NCBI GenBank assembly: GCA_012295275.1
Contig: CM022670.1
Coordinates: 28,390,881 to 28,454,880 of the forward strand
Direction: 5' to 3'
DNA: 64,000 nucleotides
DNA from: Chrysomallon squamiferum
Lineage: Eukaryota; Mollusca; Gastropoda; Neomphalida; Peltospiridae
Shown here: one piece after another, positions 62,322 through 64,000 of the stretch
Layout of the letters: every line of letters starts with the position of its first letter
How positions within the stretch are numbered: position 1 is the first letter of the stretch
Program-made: the position numbers and the translations under genes
The notes under the pieces: model-generated
What the model saw: the letters and a program-made list of their open reading frames with translations, nothing else
Databases searched by the model: none
Told to the model about the DNA's origin: nothing

Positions 62322-62415
62322 ATGTGTAGGAAGAGGACTATAAACAAATTTCTTGCTGCTGTATGAAAAGAGTATCCCATGTGATGGTGGTCACAGGGCT
62401 TGCTCTTTCACAGCA
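62322..62415 (+). mobile_element. Possible decayed SINE fragment
   Basis: AGGACTATAAACAAATTTCTTG, CTGCTGTATGAAAAGAGTAT, CCCATGTGATGGTGGTCACA and GGGCTTGCTCTTTCACA follow, in the same order, the 3' part of a SINE I recall from mollusc genomes (a GTGCATATAAAAGATC core, then AAAAGAGTA.CCCATG). The fragment is strongly diverged. Confidence 0.45.
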
Positions 62416-62803
62416 TTCTTATGCAAAGAACCAATTGGAAGAAAAAATACATTTCAAATGGTTGATCAACTGACTGATTAAATTATGATATCATCACTGG
62501 TCAGAACAGGAAAGGAAATTGATTCTACAACCTGTTATATATAATTAACAAGCAATACCAAAACAAAGTTATAGGCTTTATAGTCAAGGATACTACTATT
62601 TTGTTTTATCTGTAAATGATGAAAGCATGTGTGAGTGCATGTGGATACTAGTCTCTTTGATTTCATCTTTTTTGTGTAAAGACACTTACTCAGTTTGTTT
62701 GAACAACACATGATAAAGCTGGACTCTTATTGTGAGTAAATTAAGCTTGTAATGCTTCTAAGATAGCAGACATCTGCTGTAAACACCCACAGTATGTACA
62801 CAT

Positions 62804-63021
62804 GGTCTCAGGTATACATGGCAGAGTGTGTAGGTTAATTACTGTTAATATGGAGACTGGATATGAATAAGATGAGGGCGGTCTCAGGTATACATGGCAG
62901 TGTGTAGGTTAATTACTGTTAAAGTGGAGACTGGATATGAATAAGATGTGGGCGGTCTCAGGTATACATGGCAGAGTGTAGGTTAATTACTGTTAATGTG
63001 GAGACTGGATATGAATAAGAT
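62804..63021. repeat. 75-bp minisatellite, three copies
   Basis: Units beginning GGTCTCAGGTATACATGGCA start at 62804, 62880 and 62954. Copies are nearly identical apart from small indels, so the array is young. Confidence 0.97.
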
Positions 63022-64000
63022 TCAGGATACTCATCATCACGTATGTAAATTACAGTAAGGAGAAAATAAAGTGTGTTTATGACAATTAAGTAACAAGACT
63101 TTTTTTTAGCTTTCTTCTTACTAAATGTATAAAATAAATAATAAGAAGATTCTAGATTCTTGTTGCTAATTGTATACATGAATTATATTCTGAACATACA
63201 GATATATGTGCATGTATGTGTGTCAGTGTCTCTGCATAACAATAATAATAAAGACAATTCTGATCCTCTAGACAAGAAATATATATTTTTAATATTTATT
63301 TATTTATTTTAAATTGTGACTATCTAGCAATAATTTAATCCCTGTAATAATTTATAATCCACTTTTTAATAACTTGCATCTCTCACCAGTTTTATATTAT
63401 TCCTTTAAAATTTGTAAATGAAAATGTTATTATCTTTCTGATATTTATTTTCCAAAATAATAAAATTCTCTACACAGATGATGAAAGACCACATTGAAAA
63501 TGTCACAATCAATCACAAATTCAGTTATTCAGCTTTCTTCAAATACGTGTAAATTACCTGTTTTACCTTTAATAAGGAATATTACAGCTAACATTTTATG
63601 GTCGTTCCACTACACATCATTAAGGTAATTGTAATGTGGAAATTATTGGTGTTGATGATTCACAATGTCTGTGTGTCTGTCACTGCTGCTGTGATTGATC
63701 AATCATGACTGTCACATGTGACACATGGCCAATGGGATACTGGGTAATTCTGCGGCTCATTTTTATATCATGCCAGCAGAGATGCAAATTAAAATTTAAA
63801 ACTTTTCCTGAATCACTGGTAACAAAGAGTAAAACAAAATGTATTCTAAATTTATCTGGAAAAGTAGTGGGAGGGAAAGAAATGAAAAGGTATAAAATTT
63901 TAATGGTCTTCTTGTTAAATCTTTGTAATTATGTATGTTTCAAGGATGTACTGTTAGATTTAGATCCAGTTATAAATAATCTATTCAAAAATATCATTAT

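Larger units (their letters stand above)
58050..64000. other. 5' flank of the gene; no further gene recognised
   Basis: AT-rich sequence with decayed repeats. There is no CpG-rich promoter signature and I could not pick a TATA box with confidence. Untranslated exons or enhancers could be present but cannot be seen from sequence alone. Confidence 0.5.

Overview
This is eukaryotic nuclear DNA from an invertebrate, most probably a mollusc. It is about 70% A+T. The introns are long and full of micro- and minisatellites, and there is a decayed Jockey-like LINE. One tRNA-derived SINE has an internal segment like a short repeat I remember as widespread in mollusc genomes. The species cannot be named from the sequence alone.

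The window is dominated by one minus-strand gene, the ortholog of the vertebrate DLC1/STARD13/STARD8 family (Drosophila crossveinless-c; a SAM, RhoGAP and START protein). Fourteen downstream exons were placed at splice-site resolution, from the SAM exon at 30821-30892 to the stop codon at 6611. Every junction is GT-AG, and reading-frame phase is kept across all of them. Two separate upstream exons (57785-58049 and about 43229-43271, or 43357 if internal) both end in phase 1. Either can join the SAM exon, which suggests alternative N-termini of the kind known for vertebrate DLC1. Predicted lengths are about 1317 and 1243 residues. The only break is in the large central exon: a one-base frameshift at a four-base homopolymer (13096-13099). 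Everything downstream is intact, so an assembly error or a private allele is more likely than a dead gene.

Layout: 1-620, nothing recognised. 623-3306, a degenerate LINE (zinc-knuckle ORF1, endonuclease, start of reverse transcriptase) that stops at RT motif A. 3300-6610, repeat-rich 3' flank of the gene. 6611-14464, compact 3' part of the gene, carrying the serine-rich linker, RhoGAP and START. 14465-30892, three small SAM-domain exons separated by introns of 2.7, 10.2 and 3.4 kb. 30893-58049, two very long 5' introns (12.3 and about 14.5 kb) around the alternative exon at 43.2 kb. 58050-64000, 5' flank with no recognised gene.

The non-coding part is mostly simple repeats and decayed tandem arrays with units of about 20-150 bp. 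Several may matter for RNA processing: a minisatellite whose units carry splice-site-like motifs next to a true acceptor, overlapping UGCAUG motifs about 90 nt downstream of the 61-nt exon, and long complementary CU and GA tracts on either side of the 43.2-kb exon. I saw no prokaryotic feature, CRISPR array, rRNA gene or convincing tRNA gene. No clearly new multi-gene system is visible.
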